64,000 nt of DNA from Lophium mytilinum (lineage: Eukaryota; Ascomycota; Dothideomycetes; Mytilinidiales; Mytilinidiaceae), in contig MU004199.1 in assembly GCA_010093605.1 (NCBI GenBank), positions 1,247,609-1,311,608 of the forward strand. The letters run 5' to 3'. Shown here piece after piece: positions 34,699 to 45,399 of the stretch. The notes below the pieces were generated by a model. The model was not told where the DNA came from, made no database searches, and was given only the letters and a program-made list of their open reading frames with translations. Positions within the stretch are counted from its first letter, which is position 1. Each line of letters opens with the position of its first letter. The position numbers and the translations under genes are program-made.

Positions 34699-35086
34699 TG
34701 TAAGATGCTTTTGATGAAGTTGTTGGTAAGTATGATTGTTGTAGCTCAGGTGTGTGGTAAGATGGGAAGGTGCTATTCTAGTGCTCGCTTTCCCTAGGTA
34801 GGTAGTTCATACATGTCCCCGTGGAACAGTCCATCATGGTGAACCACTGGAAGCGAGATCTTCAAACGCTCCGGACCCACCGCCTCAGGTCTTACAGAAC
34901 ACAGTAGAAGCCAGCATCTTGTTTACCTTTCGTTTGCAAGCTAACGAGACTCTTCCACCAAGTTCAAATATACAGAGATATAAAGTCTTAGTTTACCGCA
35001 AGAATTGTCACATTCCTTATTCATCATCTTTGTCTGAATCTAGATCTCAACAAACTACTGACTTCTTCATTTCACCCCCGACGAAT
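34699..35086. other. Divergent intergenic region
   Basis: It lies between the DUF3669-like gene and the RNase III-like locus, which are read away from each other. No gene or clear regulatory element is recognised. Confidence 0.5.
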
Positions 35087-35595
35087 ATGGCGTCGCAAGA
35101 AGCGAAGATGGAGAGCTGTCAGATTGCAATAGGCTACTGCTTCAGTGACCGCAAGCTTCTTTGGGAAGCTTTACAGGCTGCCGAGCTACCGGTGCTCATC
35201 AGCGATGGCGGATATCACGTCGATGGGAACAAAAAGCTGGCTGTCTTAAGAGATGCTGTGCTAAGGCTAGTGCTCGTGAAAGATGGGTATAGCGGCAACA
35301 AAACAAGAGGTAGGCGTATTATCTTGCCAGCTTGAAAACTTGTGGGCTCATTTTTAAATAAGTTTTAGCCTAGATGAACGATGCTGTGATGAAGTCGGCG
35401 AGACCTAGGTTTCCTCCCACCTCAAACAGGTTGTCGTTTGATCCAACAGAGCTCAACAAAAATCCGTCCCAAGGTAGCGTCGTTTCGTTCAATACGATGA
35501 CGGCCACTGTAAAGGCGCTTCTGGGGGCTGTATTTCTCGACAGCGATATTGACCATGTCGCCCAGGTCATGCGCAACATTGGTCTCACGGCCTGA
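35087..35595 (+). pseudogene. Small RNase III-fold protein, probably degenerate
   Basis: The first part (35,087-35,309) encodes MASQEAKMESCQIAIGYCFS, then DRKLLWEALQAAELPV and GNKKLAVLRDAVLRLVLV, an RNase III-domain start in which the signature N-E-x-L-E-x-L-G-D-A is degraded to N-K-K-L-A-V-L-R-D-A. The acidic residue and the glycine next to the catalytic aspartate are lost. The second part (35,374-35,595) encodes NPSQGSVVSFNTMTATVKAL and GAVFLDSDIDHVAQVMRNIG, the C-terminal helices of the same fold. A GTAGGC donor ends part one in phase 1, but no acceptor joins part two in frame; the in-frame TAG just before ATG 35,374 blocks a longer exon. I read this as a decayed gene of the small single-domain RNase III-like family common in ascomycetes, or a gene with an unusual intron. 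Confidence 0.6.
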
Positions 35596-36481
35596 AAGCT
35601 ACTCAAGGAAAGCTCAATGGCAGATCGTTAGCCTAGATATCTGGTTCTTTGAGGCCCTTCTGAATAGTTGTAGCGTTATAGGGACTGGGCTTCTCTCCCA
35701 TGGAGAAGGTGTGGGCCTGAGGCCAGTTGTTTTGATTTTCTATTTATTTCTTGAAAGTGCGAAGGGAGACGTACAATACAATTCAGCTACCTTGTAAATT
35801 TGACTTGTACAGAAACGGTCCACTGAAGTTGTTTCCTGGCTGAGCTTACAAAGGATTACGCACTCGCGAAATTGAGAACTGCTGAGGTTGCTAACCATGG
35901 ACGGATGATGTTCATGTGAGGTCGGTTGAAGGCGGAAAATAGATACTGGACCAGCCCGTCACGCGGGGCATGAAAAAGATGGCACTCTATTCTACCCTTC
36001 TATAGAACTACCCATGTCTGCCGCTGTTTATAGTGCTTCAATGCATTTTTAAAACTACCAATAAGGTAGAAACTCTTTCATTTAGGGTATATAGAAACTT
36101 GTTAAATTACTATAAGTAGTAGTAGTCTAGTAGACCGGTGTACTAACTACCTACTAAATAAATATAAAACAGCGTGCTATTTAGGAATAAGGTATACCTA
36201 TAATTTCTATACTTGTATAGCACCGTTAGAGGTCCTCTAGTATGCTATTACTACTTATAAACCATCAGCTCTGGCAAGCCTAACAGCTTTCTAGGCCACC
36301 TCAGACGGTGTTGAACTGCTTGAGAGTGCCACTTTTTTCCTGCCTAGCGTGCCCGTGCGCCGGTTTTCATGCAGGAACATAACTTACATAACTTCGACCT
36401 CAACCTCACGTAGCAGCCCCTCTGAAGATCTGTACCCGCCAGCTCCCCCAAAACTCCGCTTAAGCCGCCCTTCAACCGACC
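35596..36481. other. Intergenic region with an AT-rich patch
   Basis: From about 36,030 to 36,260 the composition turns sharply AT- and TpA-rich, with runs such as ACTATAAGTAGTAGTAGTC, like the RIP-altered block further right. It is probably a short mutated repeat remnant. The rest holds the 3' flank of the RNase III-like locus and the promoter of the dihydroorotate dehydrogenase gene. Confidence 0.5.
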
Positions 36482-37969
36482 ATGAGTATGGCGGTGCTGG
36501 CGCGGGCTCTTCGCGCAATCCCCTTTGGCCGGACTCCAGATGGGTTCGTTCGACACACCCGGCCGTCACTCAGAGCGTCCCTCCGCCCGGTTCGAGTTCT
36601 CCCAAAGCGTCGCCATGCCTCCACCACATCCGAACTCGCCACCGATGGCCGGTCTGTTCTCACGCGCACCAAAAATGTGCTGTACGGGACCTCAATTGCC
36701 TTCTTCATAGGCTTCGGATACCTTTACATAACCGACACTAGAGCCAGTATTCACGAATGGCTTGTTGTTCCGGCATTGCGGGCGCTATATTCCGACGGTG
36801 AACAGGCACATCACGCTGGAACTGCCGCATTGAAGGGCCTGTACCAGTTTGGGCTGCACCCTAGGGAGCGGGGGAATCCTGACGCTGCGGGTGATCTGAG
36901 GATTGAAATATTTGGACAGGTCGTGGACAACCCCATAGGCACATCAGCGGGAATTGATAAAAATGCCGAAGTACCGTCACCACTTCTCGCGCTTGGTCCT
37001 GGCATCGTCGAAATTGGTGGAGTCACTCCACTACCGCAGCCGGGTAATCCAAAGCCCAGAGTCTTCAGGGTACCCTCGCAAAACGCCATGGTCAACCGAT
37101 ATGGGTTCAATTCCGAAGGCGCGGAGCACGTTGCTATGACACTACGCCAAAGAGTCAGAGAGTTCGCCCAGCGTGTTGGTCTTGGTATCGACGCAGAGGC
37201 CGAACGAATGGTACTAGACGGTGAGGCTGGTGTGCCTCCAGGGTCTTTGGTGCCGGGAAGGCTCCTCGCTGTCCAAGTTACCAAGAACAAGTCGACTCCG
37301 GATAGTGACATCGAAGCCGTCAAAAGAGACTTTGCGTTTGGGATAGCACACCTTGGAAAGTACTCGGACATCATTGTAGTCAACGTGTCGAGTCCAAACA
37401 CACCCGGTCTGCGCGCTCTGCAAAATGTTGCGCCGTTGACGCATATTCTAACCACATGCGTCAAGGCTGCGAGCGAAGTTGATAGGAAGACAAAGCCTGC
37501 CGTGCTTGTCAAAGTCAGTCCCGACGAAGACTCGGAGGAGCAAGTGTCCGGTATCTGCGAAGCCATATGGCAATCGGGCGTTGACGGAGTCATCGTCGGC
37601 AACACGACAAAAAGGCGTCCAGATCCAATTCCAGAAGGATACAGCCTCCCGCCAACGGAAGCAGCCATACTCCAGGAGCAGGGAGGATACTCCGGGCCAC
37701 AATTATTTCCAAGAACGCTGGAGTTGGTCAAGCGATATCGCAAGATGCTAGACGAAGGCCCCAAGTCTAGCGACGCCGAATCTCCCACGGAATCTCTGAG
37801 ACGCAAAACTATATTTGCCACAGGAGGCATCACAAATGGAAGTCAAGCGCTGCAGATACTTGAGGCTGGTGCAAGCGTTGCGATGGTTTACACAGCGATG
37901 ATATATTCTGGTGCTGGAACAATAAGCAGGATTAAAGCCGAGATGAGAGATGAGATTCGAGAGAAATAA
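36482..37969 (+). CDS. pyrE: Dihydroorotate dehydrogenase (quinone), mitochondrial, class 2
   Basis: A single 495-residue frame. Residues 1-50 are basic and serine-rich with no acids until about 20, as in a mitochondrial presequence, followed by a membrane segment at about 67-83 (VLYGTSIAFFIGFGYLYIT), the usual inner-membrane anchor of class 2 enzymes. The barrel begins with GLYQFGLHPRER and NPIGTSAGIDKNAE, which bind FMN. The catalytic loop NVSSPNTPGLR at 301-311 contains the class 2 catalytic serine. The FMN phosphate site is ATGGITNGSQALQILEAGAS near the end. A fungal insertion lies around 232-258. It oxidises dihydroorotate to orotate with ubiquinone in pyrimidine synthesis. The symbol follows Aspergillus usage; S. 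pombe calls it ura3. This host gene stands directly next to the RIP-affected block but its own reading frame is unharmed. Confidence 0.97.
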   Translation: MSMAVLARALRAIPFGRTPDGFVRHTRPSLRASLRPVRVLPKRRHASTTSELATDGRSVLTRTKNVLYGTSIAFFIGFGYLYITDTRASIHEWLVVPALRALYSDGEQAHHAGTAALKGLYQFGLHPRERGNPDAAGDLRIEIFGQVVDNPIGTSAGIDKNAEVPSPLLALGPGIVEIGGVTPLPQPGNPKPRVFRVPSQNAMVNRYGFNSEGAEHVAMTLRQRVREFAQRVGLGIDAEAERMVLDGEAGVPPGSLVPGRLLAVQVTKNKSTPDSDIEAVKRDFAFGIAHLGKYSDIIVVNVSSPNTPGLRALQNVAPLTHILTTCVKAASEVDRKTKPAVLVKVSPDEDSEEQVSGICEAIWQSGVDGVIVGNTTKRRPDPIPEGYSLPPTEAAILQEQGGYSGPQLFPRTLELVKRYRKMLDEGPKSSDAESPTESLRRKTIFATGGITNGSQALQILEAGASVAMVYTAMIYSGAGTISRIKAEMRDEIREK

Positions 37970-38028
37970 ATGCAGCATAAACTACGGCTTGACTTATGTA
38001 AACTTACTGTACTTTATTACTCAGCCTT

Positions 38029-38034
38029 AATAAA
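38029..38034 (+). terminator. Possible polyadenylation signal of the dihydroorotate dehydrogenase gene
   Basis: An AATAAA hexamer lies 60 bp after the stop codon in an A-rich context and directly before the first LTR. Fungal signals are loose, so this is tentative. Confidence 0.35.
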
Positions 38035-38045
38035 AAAGAACTGAA

Positions 38046-38256
38046 AGTCTTGTCAAAGGTATAGAGTCGATGGGAGAATAGATGGATAGATAGATAGATA
38101 GGAATTGTATTGCTTGAGTTCTATTCTACATCGACAGCAACGGAGTNNNNNNNNNNTATCACGTTCAAACGCTCACGGTTTCGTCCCGTTTGAAGGCTTT
38201 TGAGCCTATTATGCGTAAGGATATAACGCTTATGCTATTGTAATCCTTACAAGTCT
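38046..38256 (-). mobile_element. Solo Copia-family LTR with 5-bp target duplication, contains an assembly gap
   Basis: The LTR spans 38,051-38,251 as written and begins TGTCAAAGG and ends CCTTACA; read in coding sense it would start TGTAAGG. The bases AGTCT flank it on both sides (38,046-38,050 and 38,252-38,256), a target-site duplication. It keeps many CpA and CpG sites, so it looks younger than the neighbouring copy. A run of ten N lies inside. No internal element part is attached. Confidence 0.85.
38147..38156. other. Assembly gap (10 N)
   Basis: Ten N characters interrupt the solo LTR. Comparison with the complete solo LTR at 60,274-60,520 indicates that about 60 bp are missing here rather than 10. 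Confidence 0.95.
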
Positions 38257-38260
38257 AAAG

Positions 38261-39380
38261 TCTTAAAGGTATAGAGTCGATGTAAGAATAGATAGATAGA
38301 TAGATAGGAATTGTATTCTTTAAGTTCTATTCTATATTAATAGTAATAGAGTATATATATAGTATTAAACACATTATAAAATATTTCTCTAATATTCTTA
38401 TAATATTATCTAATATTTATTATATTATATTTAAATGCTTATAGTTTTATCCTATTTAAAGGCTTTTAAGCCTATTATATATAATAATATACTATTATAA
38501 ACCTTATAAACTCTCTTAAGCGTTATATACTTATTTTATATATTCTTTTTTAAATAGATAGAGAGATAGATAGATAGATAGATAGATAGATTAATAGATA
38601 GATAGATAGATAGCATTTTTTCTTCTATATATAGATAGATAGATAGATAGAATCTATAGATCTATATATTTATATAATAGAGTTATATCTATATATCTAT
38701 ATATCTATATATCTATATATCTATATATCTATATATCTATATATCTATATATCTATATATCTATTTAGTATCTAATCTTATATAGTCTACTATTTTAGTA
38801 AACTACTTCCTACTAATAGTTTAGTAAATATATTAGCTATTTATTCCTTAGTATTAAGGTAGGCTAGCTTTATTAATCTATTTTAAATATTTTCTCTTAT
38901 AGAATAATATTATATATCTATATATTTAGTTTTTAAGTAGTGTTTAGAATTATTAGCTAGTTCTATAGCTAATTAACTATCTATAAATAGATAGAATTCT
39001 TCTATATTTCTAATATTAAGTTAGATTAATATATATATTAAGTATATATATTCTTTTATAGTTTCCTCTAAAGCTATATATTTAGCTTTACAACTAGATA
39101 GTACTATAGATTTCTATAGTTTACTATTCTAGCTAATAGGAATTTTTCTATAGGAGAAGTAGTTGCTACTTATTAATTTTCCTTCTATTATATTACCCCT
39201 ATAATCTGTATTAGAATAGCCTAATAAATAAGGTGCAGGATTATTAGGAGAAAATCTAACACTTATTTCATGCTTAGGCTTATATAATAGATATTTCTAG
39301 ATCCTTTTTAAAGCTTTAAAGTAAACAGGACTAGAATTAGATATAAATTAAGCGCATAGCTTAATATAAGACTTCCCCCT
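38261..39380 (-). mobile_element. Copia fragment: LTR and RNase H end, heavily RIP-altered
   Basis: An LTR (38,261-38,508) lies directly next to the solo LTR and is far more AT-rich than it. It is followed, on the minus strand, by the 3' untranslated part with GATA tracts and by coding sequence matching the RNase H/C-terminal part of the plus-strand Copia element at 57.1-57.8 kb. Similarity ends near 39,380, where unrelated repeats begin, so this is a truncated fossil. It is broken in many places. Confidence 0.8.
38550..38760. repeat. GATA and TATATC microsatellite tracts
   Basis: Runs of GATA (about 38,565-38,660) are followed by a run of TATATC-type repeats from about 38,690 to 38,760. The GATA part corresponds to a tract found at the same place in the other Copia copies, between the coding end and the 3' LTR. 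Confidence 0.8.
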
Positions 39381-40844
39381 ATTAGTATTATCTAGTAAAA
39401 AAGGGCACTTACCTATATCTAGAGTATATATATATCTATAGTATATATCTTTTAAGTATTAAGACTAGACTATTATAGGTTAGTACTATAATATAAGGCT
39501 AGTAGAAGTACTTATAGCTATAACTAGAAGGTGCTAAGCTAAGTATAGAAAGAGATAAAAAGAAGTCTAAGAAAATAGTAAGGAGTCCCTATATAGAATT
39601 ATAAGGTATTATTACTATTATATAATTTATTATACTATAGAATTCTCTATATATAGTTAATATTTAGATATCTATATATAATATATAGATTTACTAGTAT
39701 AATACTATACTGCTATATATCTAGGGCAATTTAAGCTATATAGACCTCTTATATATATTTATAGCTTAGTTAGATTTCTTTATAGAATTAATATCTATTA
39801 TTCTCTAAATTCTAATCTATATAATCTTAGAATATTATAATATTCTAGGCAATAATATCTTTAGCTCGCACTATTACTCGGGCCTTTCTAGCCCCCCTGC
39901 GCAGCAGGGGGGCCGCCAGCTTACTAGCTTCCTAGCTTACCAGCCATAAACGCTAAAAATAGTAAATACTATTAGGGCTTAATATATCTAGGGGTTTTAA
40001 TTTCTAATAGTCTATTTATAGCGCGCATCTATTTTCTATATATAATTCTAATTGCCTCTTACTTCTTCTAAAGCTTTCTATTTACCTTTTCCCGTTATAG
40101 TTATACTTTAATTTCTTCCTTCTTAAGTATTAATTTACTCTTTTTAGCTACTATATTCTAAGCGGCGCCGGCCTATAGTAGGCCTATATTCTTAATTTAC
40201 CTATATAGGTCTCTTTTAGAATCTAATTAAACCTAGCTAGTAGCTATATAGCTAGCTAATTATCTATATATAATATTACCTACTAAGACTATACCTATTA
40301 TATATAACGTAACTCTATAGAGTGCAGGGGATAGAAAGGTAGATAATAGAAAGAAAGAAAGAGTTATAGAACTAGAAATAGATAGCTATAATATATTAAA
40401 GGCTTAGCCTCTAATACTTCTACTAATATATAATAGTTCTATACTAAGTATTTAAAACCTTATAATAATACTACTATATAACTACTAGCCGTCTATATAT
40501 ATAGTATATAATAATAGCTTATCTATAATAATACTCTAGCTTACCTTTATATACTTAAGTATCTACTCTTATCCTCTATTATTCTTCTAGGTATTTAAAA
40601 TTATATTACTAAAATACTTAAGTTTTTAGCTAGATATTAGTATTATAATATTATTTAAATCTTAGACTAGCGGCGTTTTATTTTAAATCCTCTATAGGTT
40701 AATTAGACTTAGGGGGGGTATAGAGTATTAATTAATAATAACTAATAGATACTAGGGTATAATTTCTACCTTCTTCTATTACTCTAGAATAGTTTCTTCT
40801 TTAAAGGTCTTTATTTAAGAGCCGTAAATAGTATTTAGAAGTTC
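39381..40844. other. RIP-altered DNA of unknown origin
   Basis: This AT-rich stretch contains no readable frame. A GC-rich hairpin segment, one arm of a distant inverted repeat, lies at 39,875-39,943. The part at 40,325-40,490 resembles 58,223-58,340 next to the plus-strand Copia element, including TCTAATACTTCTACTAATAT. Confidence 0.5.
39875..39943 (+). repeat. GC-rich inverted repeat, left arm
   Basis: This 69-bp segment is the reverse complement of 49,814-49,882 with only four mismatches, three of them CpA against TpA as RIP would make. Its middle, GCCCCCCTGCGCAGCAGGGG, is itself a near-perfect hairpin. The pair encloses about 10 kb. It may mark the ends of one large element or two copies of a small one in opposite orientation. 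Confidence 0.8.
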
Positions 40845-43800
40845 TATTATTATTATTAAATTCTATTAAGCTAGTATAGCTTCTATTAGAATCTATATAG
40901 CTATTCTATCTAGGCTAGTTATAAGAAGAAAACTATTTACTACTAAGTAGCTATTAGATAAAAACCCTATCTTCTATAGTATATTAAGCTAAGCGCCCTT
41001 TCTTATAGTATTATTTAGCTATTAGAAATATATAGTAGATCTATTAGGCCTACTATAAAATAAGCTATTATAATATATTCTTCTAGATTTAGATTAAATT
41101 AATTAGAATCTAGGGCGGTTTACTAGTATAGAATTAGCGTAAGGGTATATATATAGTATAGATATATATATATTCTATCTTAAAGATAGGTTTAAAGAAA
41201 GAAATTAAGTATAGAGAGCCCTATAGATAAAAAGAATAGAAAAGCTAAAATAAAATAGAAAGGCTATATAATATATAGTAGTATAAGGCCTATTAAATAG
41301 CTACTTATTAGATAGTAATATTATTCTATTCTATTTCTTATAGATATAGAAAGTATATAGTAGAAGTATATAGTAGAGTATATAACTTATAGTATACTAT
41401 AGAAAGTATACTACTACTAGTAGCTAGTATAGTCTTCTATAGTATAGCTAGTAGTTATAAAAGGGCTAAAGGGCGGCTCTATAGTAGAGTATATAATATT
41501 TAAATAGTATATAGCTTTATAGATAGCTATTATAAAGTAGAGAGGCTACTAAGAAATAAAAGGGCTATAAAGAGTAGAAAGTATATAATAGAAAGTATAG
41601 TAGAAGAGATAGCTCTAGTATACTATAGAAAGTCTATAGCTATATATAGTAAGTATAAGCTTTTATAGTATAGCTAAAAGCTATAGTATAGCTAAGAGCT
41701 ATAGCGTAGCTAAGAGTTATAGCCTAGCTAATAGAGATAGAGCTAAAAGATAGTAGATAGATAGTAGTAAATAGAGTATATAGATAGATATAGATTATAT
41801 TATATACTATCTACTCTATAATAAGAGAATATAACCCCTCTTATATACTTTTTAGCCTAGCTAGAGAAAACTCTTATCTAAGGGCTTACCTTCTAGTAAA
41901 ACCTTAAAAAACTAGGTATATAAAGTCTATCTTCTATATCTCTATACTAGTTTACTTCTTAAGCCTATATTATTTTTTCTTTTTATCTATTTATAGATTA
42001 ATATATATATCTATTCTTTTAAGCTATATAAATAGTATTAAGATAGGCTATATTTAATAGTTACTACTATTATATATTTTATCTTATAGCTAATACTATT
42101 TTATAATATTTTATATTATTTCTTTTATAAGGCTAACTATATCTATTAGAGCTTAAATATATATAGAAAATAGGCTTATATTTAAGAGTAATAAGAATAT
42201 AAAGCTAGAAAGTATAGAGGTATAGAGGCGTAAGCTATAGTTATAGGCTACTTACCTAGCTTATACTAATATATCTCTATAGTGTAGGCTTATATAATAG
42301 TATACTTAATATATAGCTATAATATATCTCCCCCCTCTAAAGAAGGCCCCTTTCTCTCCCCTTCTAGCTAGGCTTCTAGTTATAATAAACTATAAACTAG
42401 AGAGTCCTCCCTTTTATTTATATAGGTCTAGTAGCCGTATATTATTATACTAGGTAAGATAGATAAGTTTAAATATATTTAAATTAATATTAAGTAGTAA
42501 GGCTATTAGGCGAGCTTATTACTTATAGCTAGAGCTAAATTAATAATTAGTATTATTTCTAATATATAGCTAAACTATATACTAATTTCTAGCGTAATTA
42601 TATATACGCAGCTATATAGTAGCTATAAAACTAGCTATAATAGGGCTATATAGAGCTATATAGTATACTATATTTTCTTCTATTATTTTTAGAAGAGAAT
42701 TATAGCTAAATTAGTATTATATATATAGGCGTAGGCGTATATATAGTATAGATATAGGTATAGTATAAGTATAGGCGTAGATAGGCGTTTAATATAGAAA
42801 TTAGATAAGAATTATTAAGAGGCTCTAGCTATAGATAGATATAGCCTATAGTACGGCCGTAGCTTTAAAAATAGTAGCTAGCTTATAGGCTATTAATATT
42901 TAAATTTATAGAAATTTATATAGGGCGTTTAAATAAGTAATATATAGTATTATAGGTAGTTAGTTTTTAGATATAAAAGCTATAGCTTCTTTAATAGTAG
43001 GCTAATAGGTATAGTCTATTAAGAGAATTATAAGAATTATAAGGATTTTAATATTATAGATAATAAAAAGGGGCCTACTAGTAAGGCTAGTAATGCAGGC
43101 GTAGTTATAAGATAATAATTTTTCTTATAGTTCTAACCTTAAGCTTTAATTTCTATATATACTATAATCTATTCTTCTACTATAATAAGCTATACGCATG
43201 CAGTAGGTTCTTTCTTTCTCTAGCCCTTTCTAGCCTATTATAACTAAGCTTTATCTATCTTTATCTTTATTATAGGCTATAGTATAGTATAGATAATAGT
43301 TATTTAGGCTTATATAGCGCGCTAAGGTAGTTAAATATATAAGGGACTCTATAGGCACCCTATAGGTTCTACTTAGTACTACTTATAGTAATAAATATAA
43401 GAATAAGGTATAATAAGATTACTAAAGTATACTAGCTTAGTTAGTTGCTTATTATAGATATTATAGTGGGGTAATTATAGTAGTAAGGTAATTAAGAGGT
43501 AGCTCTATAAGCTATAAAAATTAAGGTAAAGCCTATTTACTTCTAGCCTCTAGAAGAAGCTTTATATTATATTAGGGCTTAAATATATATAGAAAATAGG
43601 CTTATATTTAAGAGTAATAAAAATATAAAGCTAAAGAGTATAGAAATATAAAGGCGTAAGCTATAGTTATAGGCTGCTTATTTAGCTTAGGCTAATATAT
43701 CTCTATAAATATATAGCTATAATAATATCTTATAGAAGTTACTATCTATATACCTCTAGCTAAATAGTATACTTTAGTATTTCTCTTCTACTAACTAAAA

Positions 43801-43999
43801 TAGAGTATTTTTCTTTATTCTCCCTCTTATTAATACTATTCTCTAGTATATTTAGCTACTACTATTCTCTATACTTATACTCTACCCTATATATTATAGT
43901 ATTAGTAGCTAGATTAGTTAGGTATTATTACCTTATAGTACTTTATTAGGGTGCATCTACTAGAAATTATCTAGTTTATTATTCTTTCTCTCTTTATCT
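40845..43999 (-). mobile_element. Unclassified LINE-like repeat, copy 1 (interrupted by an LTR element)
   Basis: From TATTATTATTATTAAATTCT at its left edge this copy parallels the repeat at 54,445-56,690, in the same orientation. The TTA run would be a (TAA)n tail if the element is read on the minus strand. It matches copy 2 up to 42,143 and resumes at about 43,730 after the 1.6-kb LTR element. Beyond about 43,800 similarity fades and the right end is uncertain. No protein can be read reliably. Confidence 0.55.
42139..43729. mobile_element. Short LTR element (TRIM-like), 1.6 kb, with target duplication
   Basis: Two direct repeats, 42,144-42,324 and 43,570-43,724, start TATTAGRGCTTAAATATATA and end CTATAATA, consistent with original TGTTA...TAACA ends altered by RIP. 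Each outer side carries ATATC (42,139-42,143 and 43,725-43,729). The host repeat survives without the insertion at 55,976-55,994, where GGCTAACTATATCTTATAG is continuous. The internal 1.25 kb shows no coding sequence that I can read, so it is a non-autonomous or deleted element. It is a fossil; orientation is unknown. Confidence 0.78.
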
Positions 44000-45399
44000 A
44001 TCTAGTAGATAGCTCTATTACTCTAACTATACTAGTAGTAACTATAATAATCTCTCTAAGAAGCTTTAGATATTCTCCGCGCACTAGTAGGCGCCTATAG
44101 ATAATAGTAGATAGCTATAAGTACTATACTATTTAAAGCCCTTCTTTTAACTACTATCTATAGTACTATTCTCTAAGTAAAGCTATAAGTACTATACTAT
44201 TTAAGGCTCTCTACTTAGCTACTAGTAACTATTATAACGCTATAGGCACTATATATACTATTAGTAGAAGTTAATAGAAAAAAGAGTAAAAACTCTATAT
44301 TACTACTCTAGAGGTATTCTATTTAGCTTCTAGGGGTTCTATATTATAATAAATAATATAAGAGCCTATTTTCTATATAGATAGATACTAGTTAAATAGT
44401 TTTTATATTTATTTTAATAGTTATTTCTCTATTTTAGTAATATAGTTTATTATAGTTATTCTCTAGCTACTAAACTTTTAAATAGCTATATTACTATTAC
44501 TAACTCTATTATTACCTTAAGTATCTACTTTATAGTAATAAGACTATAGGTTTATAGTACTACCTTATATAGGCTACTTATAAAGCTTATAGTATTTTAA
44601 AAGTTCTATTTTATTAAAATCTATATAGCTCTTAGTATATACTTTTATTATAGCTTAGCTAAGCTAGTACTTATATAGCTAGAATATACTAATATCTAGT
44701 AGCTAGTATAGGTGCGTTATATATAGTAGTATTAGAAATAGAAGAATATTATAAATATTATAATATTTAATAATCTATTAAGTACTATAGATAGTATAGC
44801 TATCTAAAAAAAGTATTCTATAGGCACTTTTCTATTACTTAGCCGTCTATTAATTAAATAACTAGATTTATTAGAATACTAGCTAGTTATTTATATAGGC
44901 TATTTTATTAGCTTTAAGTATATATTTAGATTAAATAGTTAATTAAGTAAACTAGTATATCTACTTAACCTTCTCTTTAAGTACTATATTAACTAAGATT
45001 ATATAAATACTAGGCTTAGCAGCACTACTAAGTAAGGAAGGCGGTAGTAGTATAATTATATTAAATCGCAGCTAAATCTCTTTATAGCTACTATAAGCAC
45101 TAATATCCTTACTATTAAAACGTTGTATTTTTCTATTATATATATAATAAAAGTTATAAAGCTTATAATTTTCTATTAATTACGCTTAAAACTACTAATT
45201 TTAGAGTTATTTTAAGTTATAAAGCCTTAGTATTAAATTTACTTTTAGAGGAATATACTACTAGTATATAGATATATAAATAATAATAAACCCCTTTTCT
45301 ATTTCTTATAACTTAACTCTACTAATTTTCTTCTAATTTACTTAATTTTTACTATATTTTCTTACCGCTATACCTCTTAAAGAGCTTAATTCTAATACT
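44000..45399. other. RIP-altered DNA, nothing identified
   Basis: Very AT-rich, TpA-rich sequence with no readable frame, no clear terminal repeats and no similarity that I noticed to other parts of the window. Confidence 0.5.

Noticed and set aside
36811-37833. Minus-strand frame of 340 codons
   Set aside because: It is the antisense shadow of the dihydroorotate dehydrogenase gene, whose motifs are unmistakable on the plus strand.
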